Assembly: GCA_964393335.1 (NCBI GenBank)
Contig: CAYMTN010000003.1
Span: 1-53,442, forward strand
Source of the DNA: CAYMTN01 sp964393335
GTDB taxonomy: Bacteria; Chloroflexota; Anaerolineae; Aggregatilineales; Aggregatilineaceae
Direction: 5' to 3'
Length of the DNA stretch: 53,442 nt
Of the stretch, positions 24,057 to 31,732 are shown in pieces. Position numbers and translations under genes: made by a program. How positions within the stretch are numbered: the stretch's first letter is position 1; every line of letters begins with the position of its first letter. The notes under the pieces were generated by a model that saw only the letters and a list, made by a program, of their open reading frames with translations, searched no databases and was not told the origin of the DNA.

Positions 24057-26426
24057 ATGACGCTGCTTTATCTGGTAGCTGCCTGGACAGCCGGTATATT
24101 CCTGGCCCGGTTGGATGGCGTGTCGCCGGTCAAATGGGCGCTTTTGGCTGCGGGGTGCCTGGTGCTGGCGTATCTGGTCCGGCGCAACCGCACGTGGCGG
24201 CTGGCATTGATCTGTGCCGCGCTGTTTATGGCTGGGGCCGGGCGTTATGCCTGGGCCAGCGGACCGCTGCCCGCCAACCACATCGCGCATTACGTCGACT
24301 CCGGGTATGTCGATTTGACCGGTATCATCGTGCGTGATCCTGACGTGCGTGATAACCACGTCAACCTGACCATCCAGGTCGAAACGCTGCGCCAGGATGA
24401 CACAACACGACCGGCTCAGGGAACCATCCTGGCCCAGGCTCCGCGCTACGGCGATTACGCCTATGGCGACCGTGTGTCTGTCGGCGGGGCGCTATTGACT
24501 CCGCCTGAGTTTGACGACTTCTCATACCGGGACTACCTCGCCCGGAGCGGTATCCATGCTTTGATTCCCAACGCTCGTGTTGATATCGTCGCACACGACC
24601 AGGGCCAGCCCTTGTATGCGGCGATGTACGCGTTGAAGGATCGCGCGCAGCAAACGATTGACCGGCTGCTGCCCAGCCCCCAGGCTCCGCTGTTGAGCGG
24701 CATTCTGCTTGGCGTCGAGAGCGCCATTCCTGACGACGTGCGTGATGCGTTCAACCGGACCGGCACGACGCACGTGATCGCGATTTCCGGCGCGAATATC
24801 ATCGTCGTGATCGGTGTGCTGCTGGCCCTGTTGACGCCAGTCGTTGGCGACCGCCGCGCTGGGTGGATCACGCTGGCGGGGGTGGGGGGCTACACGTTGT
24901 TCGTAGGGGCAGATCCGGCAGTCGTGCGCGCCGCGATCATGGGTGGGCTAGCGCTGCTGGCGTCACGGTGGGGGCGGCGGACGTATGGCCTTACTTCCCT
25001 GGCGTTTGCCGTGTGGCTGATGACGCTGTGGAACCCGCTGACGTTGTGGGATATTGGATTTCAACTCAGCGTGGCAGCAACTGCGGGGTTGGTGTTGTTC
25101 AGCGACGATTTGACGGCCCTGCTTGAAAAGCTGTTGCACAAGGGATTTACGCAGGAAACCGCCCGCCAGATCACGCAGTGGCTGGCGGAGCCAGTCGTGG
25201 TCAGCCTGGCAGCGCAGATCACCACGACGCCGCTCATTCTGGTCTATTTTGGCCGGTTATCGATCCTGTCGCTGGTGGCGAATATCTTGATCGTGCCGGT
25301 GCAAGCCTACATCATGACGCTGGGCTGGCTGGCCGTTTTATTCGGCATGATCTGGCAGCCGCTTGGCGAGCCGCTGGCGTGGGTGGTGTGGCTGCCATTG
25401 TCGTACACGTTGGCGATTGTTCGCAGCCTGGGCCGCTTCGACTGGGCATCGCTGCGGGTTGACGTGTCGCCGTCGTACGGCTGGGTCTATTACGGGCTGC
25501 TGCTGGGAATCGCGCTTGTGCTGGTCCAGCACCCGGATGATCGCGCGGCGCTGTTCCGCCAGATCAGACAGCGCGTGACCGCGATCACGATCATCGCTGC
25601 CGGAGGGGTGATAGCTGTATTGGTGTGGGCGGCGGCGCTGACACAGCCGGACGGCAAGCTGCACGTCTGGTTCATGGACGTGGGGCAGGGGCATGCCGTG
25701 TTGATCCAGACGCCGCATGGCGCGCAGGTGCTGGTAGACGGCGGGCCGAATCCGACTCGCTTGCGCCGCGCCGTAGGTGATGCGCTGCCTTTCTGGGATC
25801 GCAGTCTCGATCTGGTGATCGTCACGCAACCCAAGAATGCGGCGATTAGCGCATTACCCGCGCTGCTCGATCGGTATGATGTGTCGCTGGCCATAACCAA
25901 CGGGCAGGCCGCCGATACGGACAATTACCGGGCGTTGGTCGATGCGTGGCGAGAACACGGCGTCCCGGTGCAGACGGTCACGGCGGGGTACCGGCTGCAG
26001 ACCGGCGACGGCGTGCTGGTCGAGATACTGAGTCCACAGATAACGCCTGATGACGAAACGAAAGTCGAGGATGCGGGCTTGGTGATGCGCGTAAGTTATC
26101 AGGACGCCTCGTTTTTGATCACGCCTGACCTGTCTGAAGATGCCGAGGAGATGTTACTGGCAGCAGGCTGGTATGTGGGCAGCACGGTCCTTGAACTGCC
26201 TACGCGCGGCAGCGACAAAGCCAATTCGTCAGAGTTCTTGAAGGCGGCTCAGCCACAGGCGGCGGTTGTGACCGTCGAAGCGGGCAACCGGTCCGGGCTG
26301 CCGGATTCCGCCGTGATTGAGCGGCTCCAGGCGGTGGGTGACGGGCCGCTGTACCGTACCGACCGGCACGGAACCGTCGAAATGGTGACGGATGGCCATA
26401 CGTTATGGGTACATACGGCACGCTGA
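24057..26426 (+). CDS. comEC: ComEC/Rec2 DNA-uptake channel with degenerate lactamase domain
   Basis: A 789-residue membrane protein that forms the channel for single-stranded DNA in natural transformation. An N-terminal OB-type DUF4131 region (about 65-185) lies between the first helices. The competence domain follows (about 215-500; HVIAISGANIIVVIGVLLAL) with many helices. The C-terminal metallo-beta-lactamase-like domain (about 535-785) keeps LHVWFMDVGQGHAVLI and VLVDGG, but the HxDxDH metal motif is replaced by VTQPKNAAIS, and the usual HHGS is TRGS. It therefore looks unable to bind metal and act as a nuclease. Convergent with ppk. Confidence 0.88.
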   Translation: MTLLYLVAAWTAGIFLARLDGVSPVKWALLAAGCLVLAYLVRRNRTWRLALICAALFMAGAGRYAWASGPLPANHIAHYVDSGYVDLTGIIVRDPDVRDNHVNLTIQVETLRQDDTTRPAQGTILAQAPRYGDYAYGDRVSVGGALLTPPEFDDFSYRDYLARSGIHALIPNARVDIVAHDQGQPLYAAMYALKDRAQQTIDRLLPSPQAPLLSGILLGVESAIPDDVRDAFNRTGTTHVIAISGANIIVVIGVLLALLTPVVGDRRAGWITLAGVGGYTLFVGADPAVVRAAIMGGLALLASRWGRRTYGLTSLAFAVWLMTLWNPLTLWDIGFQLSVAATAGLVLFSDDLTALLEKLLHKGFTQETARQITQWLAEPVVVSLAAQITTTPLILVYFGRLSILSLVANILIVPVQAYIMTLGWLAVLFGMIWQPLGEPLAWVVWLPLSYTLAIVRSLGRFDWASLRVDVSPSYGWVYYGLLLGIALVLVQHPDDRAALFRQIRQRVTAITIIAAGGVIAVLVWAAALTQPDGKLHVWFMDVGQGHAVLIQTPHGAQVLVDGGPNPTRLRRAVGDALPFWDRSLDLVIVTQPKNAAISALPALLDRYDVSLAITNGQAADTDNYRALVDAWREHGVPVQTVTAGYRLQTGDGVLVEILSPQITPDDETKVEDAGLVMRVSYQDASFLITPDLSEDAEEMLLAAGWYVGSTVLELPTRGSDKANSSEFLKAAQPQAAVVTVEAGNRSGLPDSAVIERLQAVGDGPLYRTDRHGTVEMVTDGHTLWVHTAR

Positions 26427-26427
26427 G

Positions 26428-28566
26428 TCAGGACGATGACCGGGTATGTTCCATAAACCATGCCTGGCTGTCGATGGCAGGTTCGCCTTCGGCTGCATGC
26501 AGCCGCTTGTAACTGCCATCTGGTTGAAGCTCCCGCGCGTTGACGTTGTCTTTCATTGATATCGCCAGAATCTCGTCTAGAATCCGCGTTTTCAGCGATT
26601 CGTCTTCAACCGGGAAGATCGTCTCGACGCGGCGGTCTAGGTTACGTGGCATCAAGTCAGCGCTGCCCATGTAGATTTCTGGCTGGCCGCCGTTAGTGAA
26701 ATAATAAATGCGCGGGTGTTCCAGGTAGCGCCCGACCACGCTTGTCACCTGGATATTGTCACTGACGCCGGGGACGCCGGGCCGCAAGCAGCAGATGCCA
26801 CGTACCAGCAGGTCAACCTTAACACCCGCTATTGATGCTTCGTACAGGCGGCGAATCAGGCGCGCATCGACCAGGGCGTTCATCTTGAAGATCAGCCGTG
26901 CATCGCGGCCTTCGCGGGCGTGTTCGATTTCACGCCGGATCAAATGATCGAACCGTTCGCGCAAATATTCCGGCGCGACAAGCAGCTTGTGGTAGGTGGC
27001 CGCCGGTGCGTAGCCCGTCAGCCGGTTGAATAACTCGCTGGCGTCCATGCCGATATCCGGGCGGCTCGTCAACAGCCCGATATCGGTATAAATGCGCGCG
27101 GTTGTGGCGTTATAGTTGCCAGTGCTCAGGTGAACATACCGGCGCAGCCCATCGTCTTCCTTGCGGACCACCAGCGCAACTTTGCAGTGCGTCTTCAGGC
27201 CGAGCAGCCCGTAGACGACGTGGACGCCTTCCGCTTCCAACTTACGCGCCCACACAATGTTGTTTTCTTCGTCGAACCGTGCTTTTAGCTCCACGAGCAC
27301 GGCGACTTGTTTCCCGTTTTCCTGCGCTTCGAGCAGTGCATTGACGATGGGGGAGTTGCTGCCGACCCGGTACAGCGTCGTCTTGATCGCCAACACCTGC
27401 GGATCATGGGCGGCGGTGCGGATGAACCGGATCACCGGCAGAAAGGAATCGTAGGGGTGGTACAACATCACATCTTGTTCGCGCAGCGTGGCAAAAAAAT
27501 CCTCATTCTGATCGAAGACTGTCGGGCGTTGTGGCACAAACGGCGTAAATTTCAACTGCGGTACATCCAGTGCCGCCAGCTCAAATAGCTGGCTCATGCC
27601 CAACGGAGCCTGTTGCTGGTAGATATCCGACCGCTCAACGTTCAGATAGCCTTTGAGTAGTTCCAGCAGGAACTGCGGCATGTCTTCTTGAACTTCAAGC
27701 CGCACGACACGGCCAAACCGCCGCTGCCGGACCCCGGCTTCAATCGTCTGAAGCAGGTCTGATGCTTCGTCTTCTTCGATCTCCATATCCGCGTTGCGCG
27801 TCACGCGGAAGGGATGCGATTCGAGGATCTGCATACCGGGAAACAATGCGCTCAGGTTGGCGGCGATGATCTCTTCGAGGAAGACGAACAGCTTGCGTTT
27901 TCCGACGCGCTGCCCGAGGTACTTGTTAGTCAGTTGATAAACGGGCACCACGCGCGGCAGCGCCTGGGGAACTTTGACCCGTGCGAAACGCCGCTGACCG
28001 GTGCTGTCCAGGAGCAGAACCGCCAGGTTCAAGCTGAGGTTAGAGATGTGTGGAAACGGACGCCCAGGATCAACCGCGAGCGGTGTGAGAACCGGGAATA
28101 TCTCGTTCTCAAAATAGAGTTGCAGCGCTTCTTTGCGATCGTCCGACAAATCCCCGTAGTCGCTTACGTAGATGTTGTGGTCGCGCAGCTTGGGCAGCAA
28201 ATCCTCACGGTAACAGCGATACTGCGCTTCCGACATGGGCAGCAGGCGCTTGCGGATCGCGGCCAATTGCTGGGCCGGAGTCAGGCCGTCGGCGGGAGTC
28301 TCGACCACCCCGGCAGCGACCTGCTCCCGCAAACCCGACACCCGGATCATGAAAAACTCATCGAGGTTGTTGGCGAAGATCGCCAGGAATTTCACGCGTT
28401 CCAGCAGGGGCGTATCCGGGTCAAGCGCTTCTTCCAGCACCCGCCGGTTGAATTCCAGCATGCTCAATTCACGGTTAATGTAATACTGCGGATCGCGTAG
28501 ATCGACGGCGCTGGCGAGTGAGGCATCCTGGGTGATATCCGGCTCGGATTGAGATAGTGACGTCAT
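26428..28566 (-). CDS. ppk1: polyphosphate kinase 1
   Basis: Polymerises ATP gamma-phosphate into polyphosphate, and the reverse. The 712-residue product begins with the N domain (YYINRELSMLEFNRRVLEEA). The phosphorylated His is in GLKTHCKVALV (His 460), and the second catalytic His is in YVHLSTGNYN (His 479). The 19-residue spacing equals that of the E. coli enzyme (His435/His454). ATG at 28566 gives a normal N-terminus; a longer frame upstream is leader. It is convergent with comEC and divergent from the DnaB-like gene. Confidence 0.96.
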   Translation of the reverse strand: MTSLSQSEPDITQDASLASAVDLRDPQYYINRELSMLEFNRRVLEEALDPDTPLLERVKFLAIFANNLDEFFMIRVSGLREQVAAGVVETPADGLTPAQQLAAIRKRLLPMSEAQYRCYREDLLPKLRDHNIYVSDYGDLSDDRKEALQLYFENEIFPVLTPLAVDPGRPFPHISNLSLNLAVLLLDSTGQRRFARVKVPQALPRVVPVYQLTNKYLGQRVGKRKLFVFLEEIIAANLSALFPGMQILESHPFRVTRNADMEIEEDEASDLLQTIEAGVRQRRFGRVVRLEVQEDMPQFLLELLKGYLNVERSDIYQQQAPLGMSQLFELAALDVPQLKFTPFVPQRPTVFDQNEDFFATLREQDVMLYHPYDSFLPVIRFIRTAAHDPQVLAIKTTLYRVGSNSPIVNALLEAQENGKQVAVLVELKARFDEENNIVWARKLEAEGVHVVYGLLGLKTHCKVALVVRKEDDGLRRYVHLSTGNYNATTARIYTDIGLLTSRPDIGMDASELFNRLTGYAPAATYHKLLVAPEYLRERFDHLIRREIEHAREGRDARLIFKMNALVDARLIRRLYEASIAGVKVDLLVRGICCLRPGVPGVSDNIQVTSVVGRYLEHPRIYYFTNGGQPEIYMGSADLMPRNLDRRVETIFPVEDESLKTRILDEILAISMKDNVNARELQPDGSYKRLHAAEGEPAIDSQAWFMEHTRSSS

Positions 28567-28613
28567 TGTTTCAACCTGGCACCATGTCATTAAGGCTGTT
28601 AGGATTCGATAGC

Positions 28614-28622
28614 AGTATAGCA
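28614..28622 (-). promoter_or_regulatory. candidate extended -10 promoter for ppk1
   Basis: Minus strand TGCTATACT (TGN plus TATACT), about 50 bases before the ppk1 start. TTGTCC lies 20 bases further upstream, a long spacer, so the extended -10 is the main support. Confidence 0.4.
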
Positions 28623-28721
28623 CAATCGCCGCACTTTCGGACAAGTGCCGTGCACCAGCGGGTGCAATCGCACAAACGGTCAAGAAACAAAAACCAAACT
28701 TTCTGCAAAATGTGCCGCTTA

Positions 28722-28750
28722 TTGCATAGATTTGCGGTAAACAGTAGAAT
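28722..28750 (+). promoter_or_regulatory. sigma-70-type promoter for the DnaB/RadA-like gene
   Basis: TTGCAT (28722-28727), 17-base spacer, TAGAAT (28745-28750). Located about 45 bases before the start codon. Confidence 0.6.
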
Positions 28751-28795
28751 CATGAAAACATTTGGTGCCCACAAAAAGGGGAAGTGCAGAGGGTT

Positions 28796-29989
28796 ATGTC
28801 CACACGACGTTTCCATGATGACATGGCAGACCGACCAGCTTCAGGGGCGCAGCCGCCGGACTCCGCTTCTCCGAATTATGCTGGTGGTTCGCGTCCAGCC
28901 GGCAACAATGCACCCAGACGTTCCGCCCCGCGCGGTCGCAGCAGCCGCAATGCAGCCCACATGCCGCGTACGCTCGCCCAGGTCATGGGCGAGGCAAATG
29001 ACATGGTGGTGCGCGGCGATCTGACGGAATATGTCCCGCTGTCAACGGGTTTTGATCCGATGGATGGCATGATCGGTGGTGGTCTGCGCAAGACCGAGTT
29101 GGTGCTGCTCGGAGGTGCACAGGGAATCGGCAAAACAATTGCCACTCTCCAGATCGCCCGGAATATTGCCATGCGCAGTGGGCAATTTGCGTTTTATCTG
29201 TCGTATGAACATACCGAAACGCACCTGATGAACCGGCTGTTATGCCTGGAGAGCATTAATCCCCCAGAAGTTGACCTCAAAGGCGGGGTCCGGCTCAAGG
29301 ACCTGTATGATATCATTATCGCGGAACGCGCCAAAAGCACGCTGCGCGGCGGCGATAGCGGCGGTTCGCTGCAATCCATTTTGCGCGAGAACGCCAAAAC
29401 GGCTATGGCGCTCGCACGGATGAACCGGTATGCCGACCGGTTGATTCTGGTCAAGGCCAGCCCGGCGGTTACGACGCTGCGCGCCATCCGCGAAATGACG
29501 GCCCGCCTGTGTGACGCGACCGGGGGGAATGTCAGCGTTTTTGTGGACTATCTGCAAAAAGTCGCCATTCATCCGGAACGAGCGACGGACGAGGGCGAAA
29601 AAGTCACGATTGTGGTCGAAGGGCTGAAGGATACCGCGTTAGCCCTGGGTGTGCCGGTATGGGCCATTGTGGCGGCGGATCGTGAAGGATTGAAGGCGAA
29701 TCGGCTGCACCTGTTCCACCTGCGCGGCAGTTCTGCGCTGGACTACGAGTGTGATATTGCCGTTATTATGAACAACAAATATCACATTTTGTCGAAAGAT
29801 CATGTGGCATTTAACCCCTACCAGGCGCGCCAGTACCGGGATTGGGTGGTCTTCACCATCGAGAAAAACCGGGCCGGACGGGCCATGCAGGATATGGAAT
29901 TCCAGCTTCACGCGCCGTATTTTGCGTTTGACCCGCGCGGGCAGCGCGTACAGCAACAGTTAATTGACGACAAGATCATCGAATCGTGA
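28796..29989 (+). CDS. DnaB-helicase-C-like / RadA-like RecA-fold ATPase
   Basis: A 397-residue protein with one RecA-type ATPase core. Residues 1-60 are low-complexity and rich in Ser, Pro, Arg and Gly. The core has Walker A GGAQGIGKT (about 106-114), Walker B SVFVDYLQK, and a late TIEKNRAGRAM resembling the KNRxG motif of RadA and the DnaB equivalent. It has no zinc finger and no Lon-like domain as in RadA, and no N-terminal primase-binding domain as in DnaB, so it is neither in full. DNA unwinding or recombination is inferred. The start is uncertain (ATG 28796 or GTG 28784). A bidirectional terminator follows. Confidence 0.8.
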   Translation: MSTRRFHDDMADRPASGAQPPDSASPNYAGGSRPAGNNAPRRSAPRGRSSRNAAHMPRTLAQVMGEANDMVVRGDLTEYVPLSTGFDPMDGMIGGGLRKTELVLLGGAQGIGKTIATLQIARNIAMRSGQFAFYLSYEHTETHLMNRLLCLESINPPEVDLKGGVRLKDLYDIIIAERAKSTLRGGDSGGSLQSILRENAKTAMALARMNRYADRLILVKASPAVTTLRAIREMTARLCDATGGNVSVFVDYLQKVAIHPERATDEGEKVTIVVEGLKDTALALGVPVWAIVAADREGLKANRLHLFHLRGSSALDYECDIAVIMNNKYHILSKDHVAFNPYQARQYRDWVVFTIEKNRAGRAMQDMEFQLHAPYFAFDPRGQRVQQQLIDDKIIES

Positions 29990-30016
29990 CGGCCAGCGCG
30001 CCACACGCAGATAATC

Positions 30017-30043
30017 AAAACGCCGGGTGAACCCCGGCGTTTG
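30017..30043. terminator. bidirectional intrinsic terminator
   Basis: AAACGCCGGG and CCCGGCGTTT flank a short loop, with TTTGTTGT on the plus side and TTTTGATT on the minus side. It lies between the convergent DnaB-like and lipA genes and can serve both. Confidence 0.8.
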
Positions 30044-30065
30044 TTGTCATCCAGCGAAGAACGGT

Positions 30066-31007
30066 TCAGGCTTCTTCCCGCAGGCGGAAGTGATTCAGCT
30101 TCGAGAGCTGGCGAACTTGCTGTTCCGCGTGATAACTGCTGCGCACCAGCGGGCCGGACTCGACCCATTTGAAGCCGAGATCAAGACCGGTGCGCTTGAG
30201 TTCTGCGAATTCTTCCGGCGTGTAATACCGGTCAATCGGCATGTGTTTCTTGCTAGGCTGCAAATACTGGCCGATGGTCAGGATGTCCAGGCCCCAGCTT
30301 GCCAGGTCTTCCATGACCGCAACGACTTCGCCGAATGTTTCGCCGAGGCCGACCATGATGCCGCTTTTGGTGAGAACCAGGGGATCAAGCTCTTTGGCGT
30401 TGCGCAGCGTCGCTTCTGCCCATTCGTAGTGATCTTGCGGCTGGACGGTGCGGAACAGGCGCGGCACCGTTTCAACGTTGTGATTCAGAATCTCCGGCTG
30501 CGCGTCCATGACGATTTTCAGCGCATCACGATTGCCTTTGAAATCAGGAATGAGCACCTCGATGCTGCAACCCGGCTGAATCTGGCGAATACGGCGAATG
30601 ACCATCGCAAAGATCGGCGCGCCGCCATCGGGGCGTTCGTCCCGGTTGACGCTGGTGATCACCACGTGGCGTAAGTTCATGGCCTTGACGGACTGCGCTA
30701 CCCGGTTTGGCTCCTGCCAGTCCAGCGGGGCAGGGCGGCCTGTTTTGATATCGCAGAAGCGGCACGAACGGGTACACGTATCACCCAACATCAAAAAGGT
30801 GGCCGTTCCGCTGCCCCAGCATTCGCCGATGTTGGGACACATCGCTTCTTCGCAGACGGTGTGAAGCTGTTTGCCGCGCATCAACTCGCGCACCATTTCG
30901 TACGTCTCGCCACTTGGCGCGCGGACTTTGATCCACTCCGGGCGGCGCTTGGGGCGCGTGTCGGATGTTTGAATGTCGTTCAACTTGATTATTTCGGCCA
31001 CACACAT
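30066..31007 (-). CDS. lipA: lipoyl synthase
   Basis: Radical SAM enzyme that inserts two sulfurs into octanoyl chains on lipoyl domains. The auxiliary cluster Cys are in CEEAMCPNIGEC (52, 57, 63 from the ATG) and the radical SAM cluster in CTRSCRFC (78, 82, 85). VNRDERPDGGA has Glu-Arg where Asp-Leu is more common. LVRSSYHAEQ near the C-terminus contains the conserved RSSY Ser ligand. 313 residues. ATG 31007 has its Shine-Dalgarno too close; GTG at 31001 has GGAG five bases upstream and may be the real start. lipB is not in the window. Confidence 0.95.
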   Translation of the reverse strand: MCVAEIIKLNDIQTSDTRPKRRPEWIKVRAPSGETYEMVRELMRGKQLHTVCEEAMCPNIGECWGSGTATFLMLGDTCTRSCRFCDIKTGRPAPLDWQEPNRVAQSVKAMNLRHVVITSVNRDERPDGGAPIFAMVIRRIRQIQPGCSIEVLIPDFKGNRDALKIVMDAQPEILNHNVETVPRLFRTVQPQDHYEWAEATLRNAKELDPLVLTKSGIMVGLGETFGEVVAVMEDLASWGLDILTIGQYLQPSKKHMPIDRYYTPEEFAELKRTGLDLGFKWVESGPLVRSSYHAEQQVRQLSKLNHFRLREEA

Positions 31008-31044
31008 GCTCCGTGAGGTATAGTCGGCTTCTGTCACTGGTCCG

Positions 31045-31075
31045 ATTATAACGCGACACGGGGTCGAACGTCCAA
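31045..31075 (-). promoter_or_regulatory. candidate promoter for lipA
   Basis: Minus strand TTGGAC (31070-31075) and perfect TATAAT (31045-31050), but with a 19-base spacer. It lies about 40 bases before the lipA start. Confidence 0.4.
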
Positions 31076-31145
31076 GCTCGCTCTGGCTGATTAGGTTACT
31101 GTGACCATAGCGGGACATTGCGATTTCATCCCCCTATTGGGTAGA

Positions 31146-31712
31146 ATGCACCGTATGACGACTAGAAAAAAACGCAGCCAATTCACCGTGCGCGAACTGC
31201 AGACCGATGCCGAACTGACACTGTGCCTGGCACTGGATCACTCGTACGTCACCGATTACGTCTGGCAAATGGACGTGCGCGAAGAGGGCGATGATATTAC
31301 CGTGCGCTATCGTATGGTGCGTTTGCCGCGCGTGATGGACGTGACTTATCCGCGCGACGCGGACCATTTGCTGCCGTCGTGGCAGCGGCGCGATTGTTTT
31401 CTCGTGGCGGCAGTGGACGATGTCGTGTTAGGATACGTAAACATGCGCGTTGACGCGGCAGGAACGACCGGGTGGATTCACGATCTGGTCGTGAGCAAAC
31501 CACTCCGCCGCCGGCGCATTGGCGGCGCGTTGTTGGAGCAGGCCGCACGGTGGGCAACGCTGCGCCGTCTTCGTCACCTGACGTTGGAGATGCAGACGAA
31601 AAACTACCCCGCTATACAGTTTGCCCGGTCACATGGGTTTGTGTTCTGCGGGTTCAATGATCATTATTATTCGAATCAGGATATTGCGATCTTCTTTAGC
31701 AGGAACCTGTAA
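31146..31712 (+). CDS. GNAT family N-acetyltransferase
   Basis: A 188-residue acetyltransferase of the GNAT fold, using acetyl-CoA. The acetyl-CoA pyrophosphate loop is LRRRRIGGALLEQAARWA (about 119-136; RxxGGA variant), following the beta-strand WIHDLVVSKP. The C-terminal NYPAIQFARSHGFVFCGF is also typical. Two starts are possible (31146 or 31155). The substrate cannot be told. It is 20 bases upstream of the membrane GAF regulator and likely cotranscribed with it. Confidence 0.82.
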   Translation: MHRMTTRKKRSQFTVRELQTDAELTLCLALDHSYVTDYVWQMDVREEGDDITVRYRMVRLPRVMDVTYPRDADHLLPSWQRRDCFLVAAVDDVVLGYVNMRVDAAGTTGWIHDLVVSKPLRRRRIGGALLEQAARWATLRRLRHLTLEMQTKNYPAIQFARSHGFVFCGFNDHYYSNQDIAIFFSRNL

Positions 31713-31732
31713 TCAAGTAGCATATAACCGCC

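Noticed and set aside
27814..28500. 228-codon open frame on the plus strand
   Set aside because: Antisense to ppk1 with no recognisable motif.
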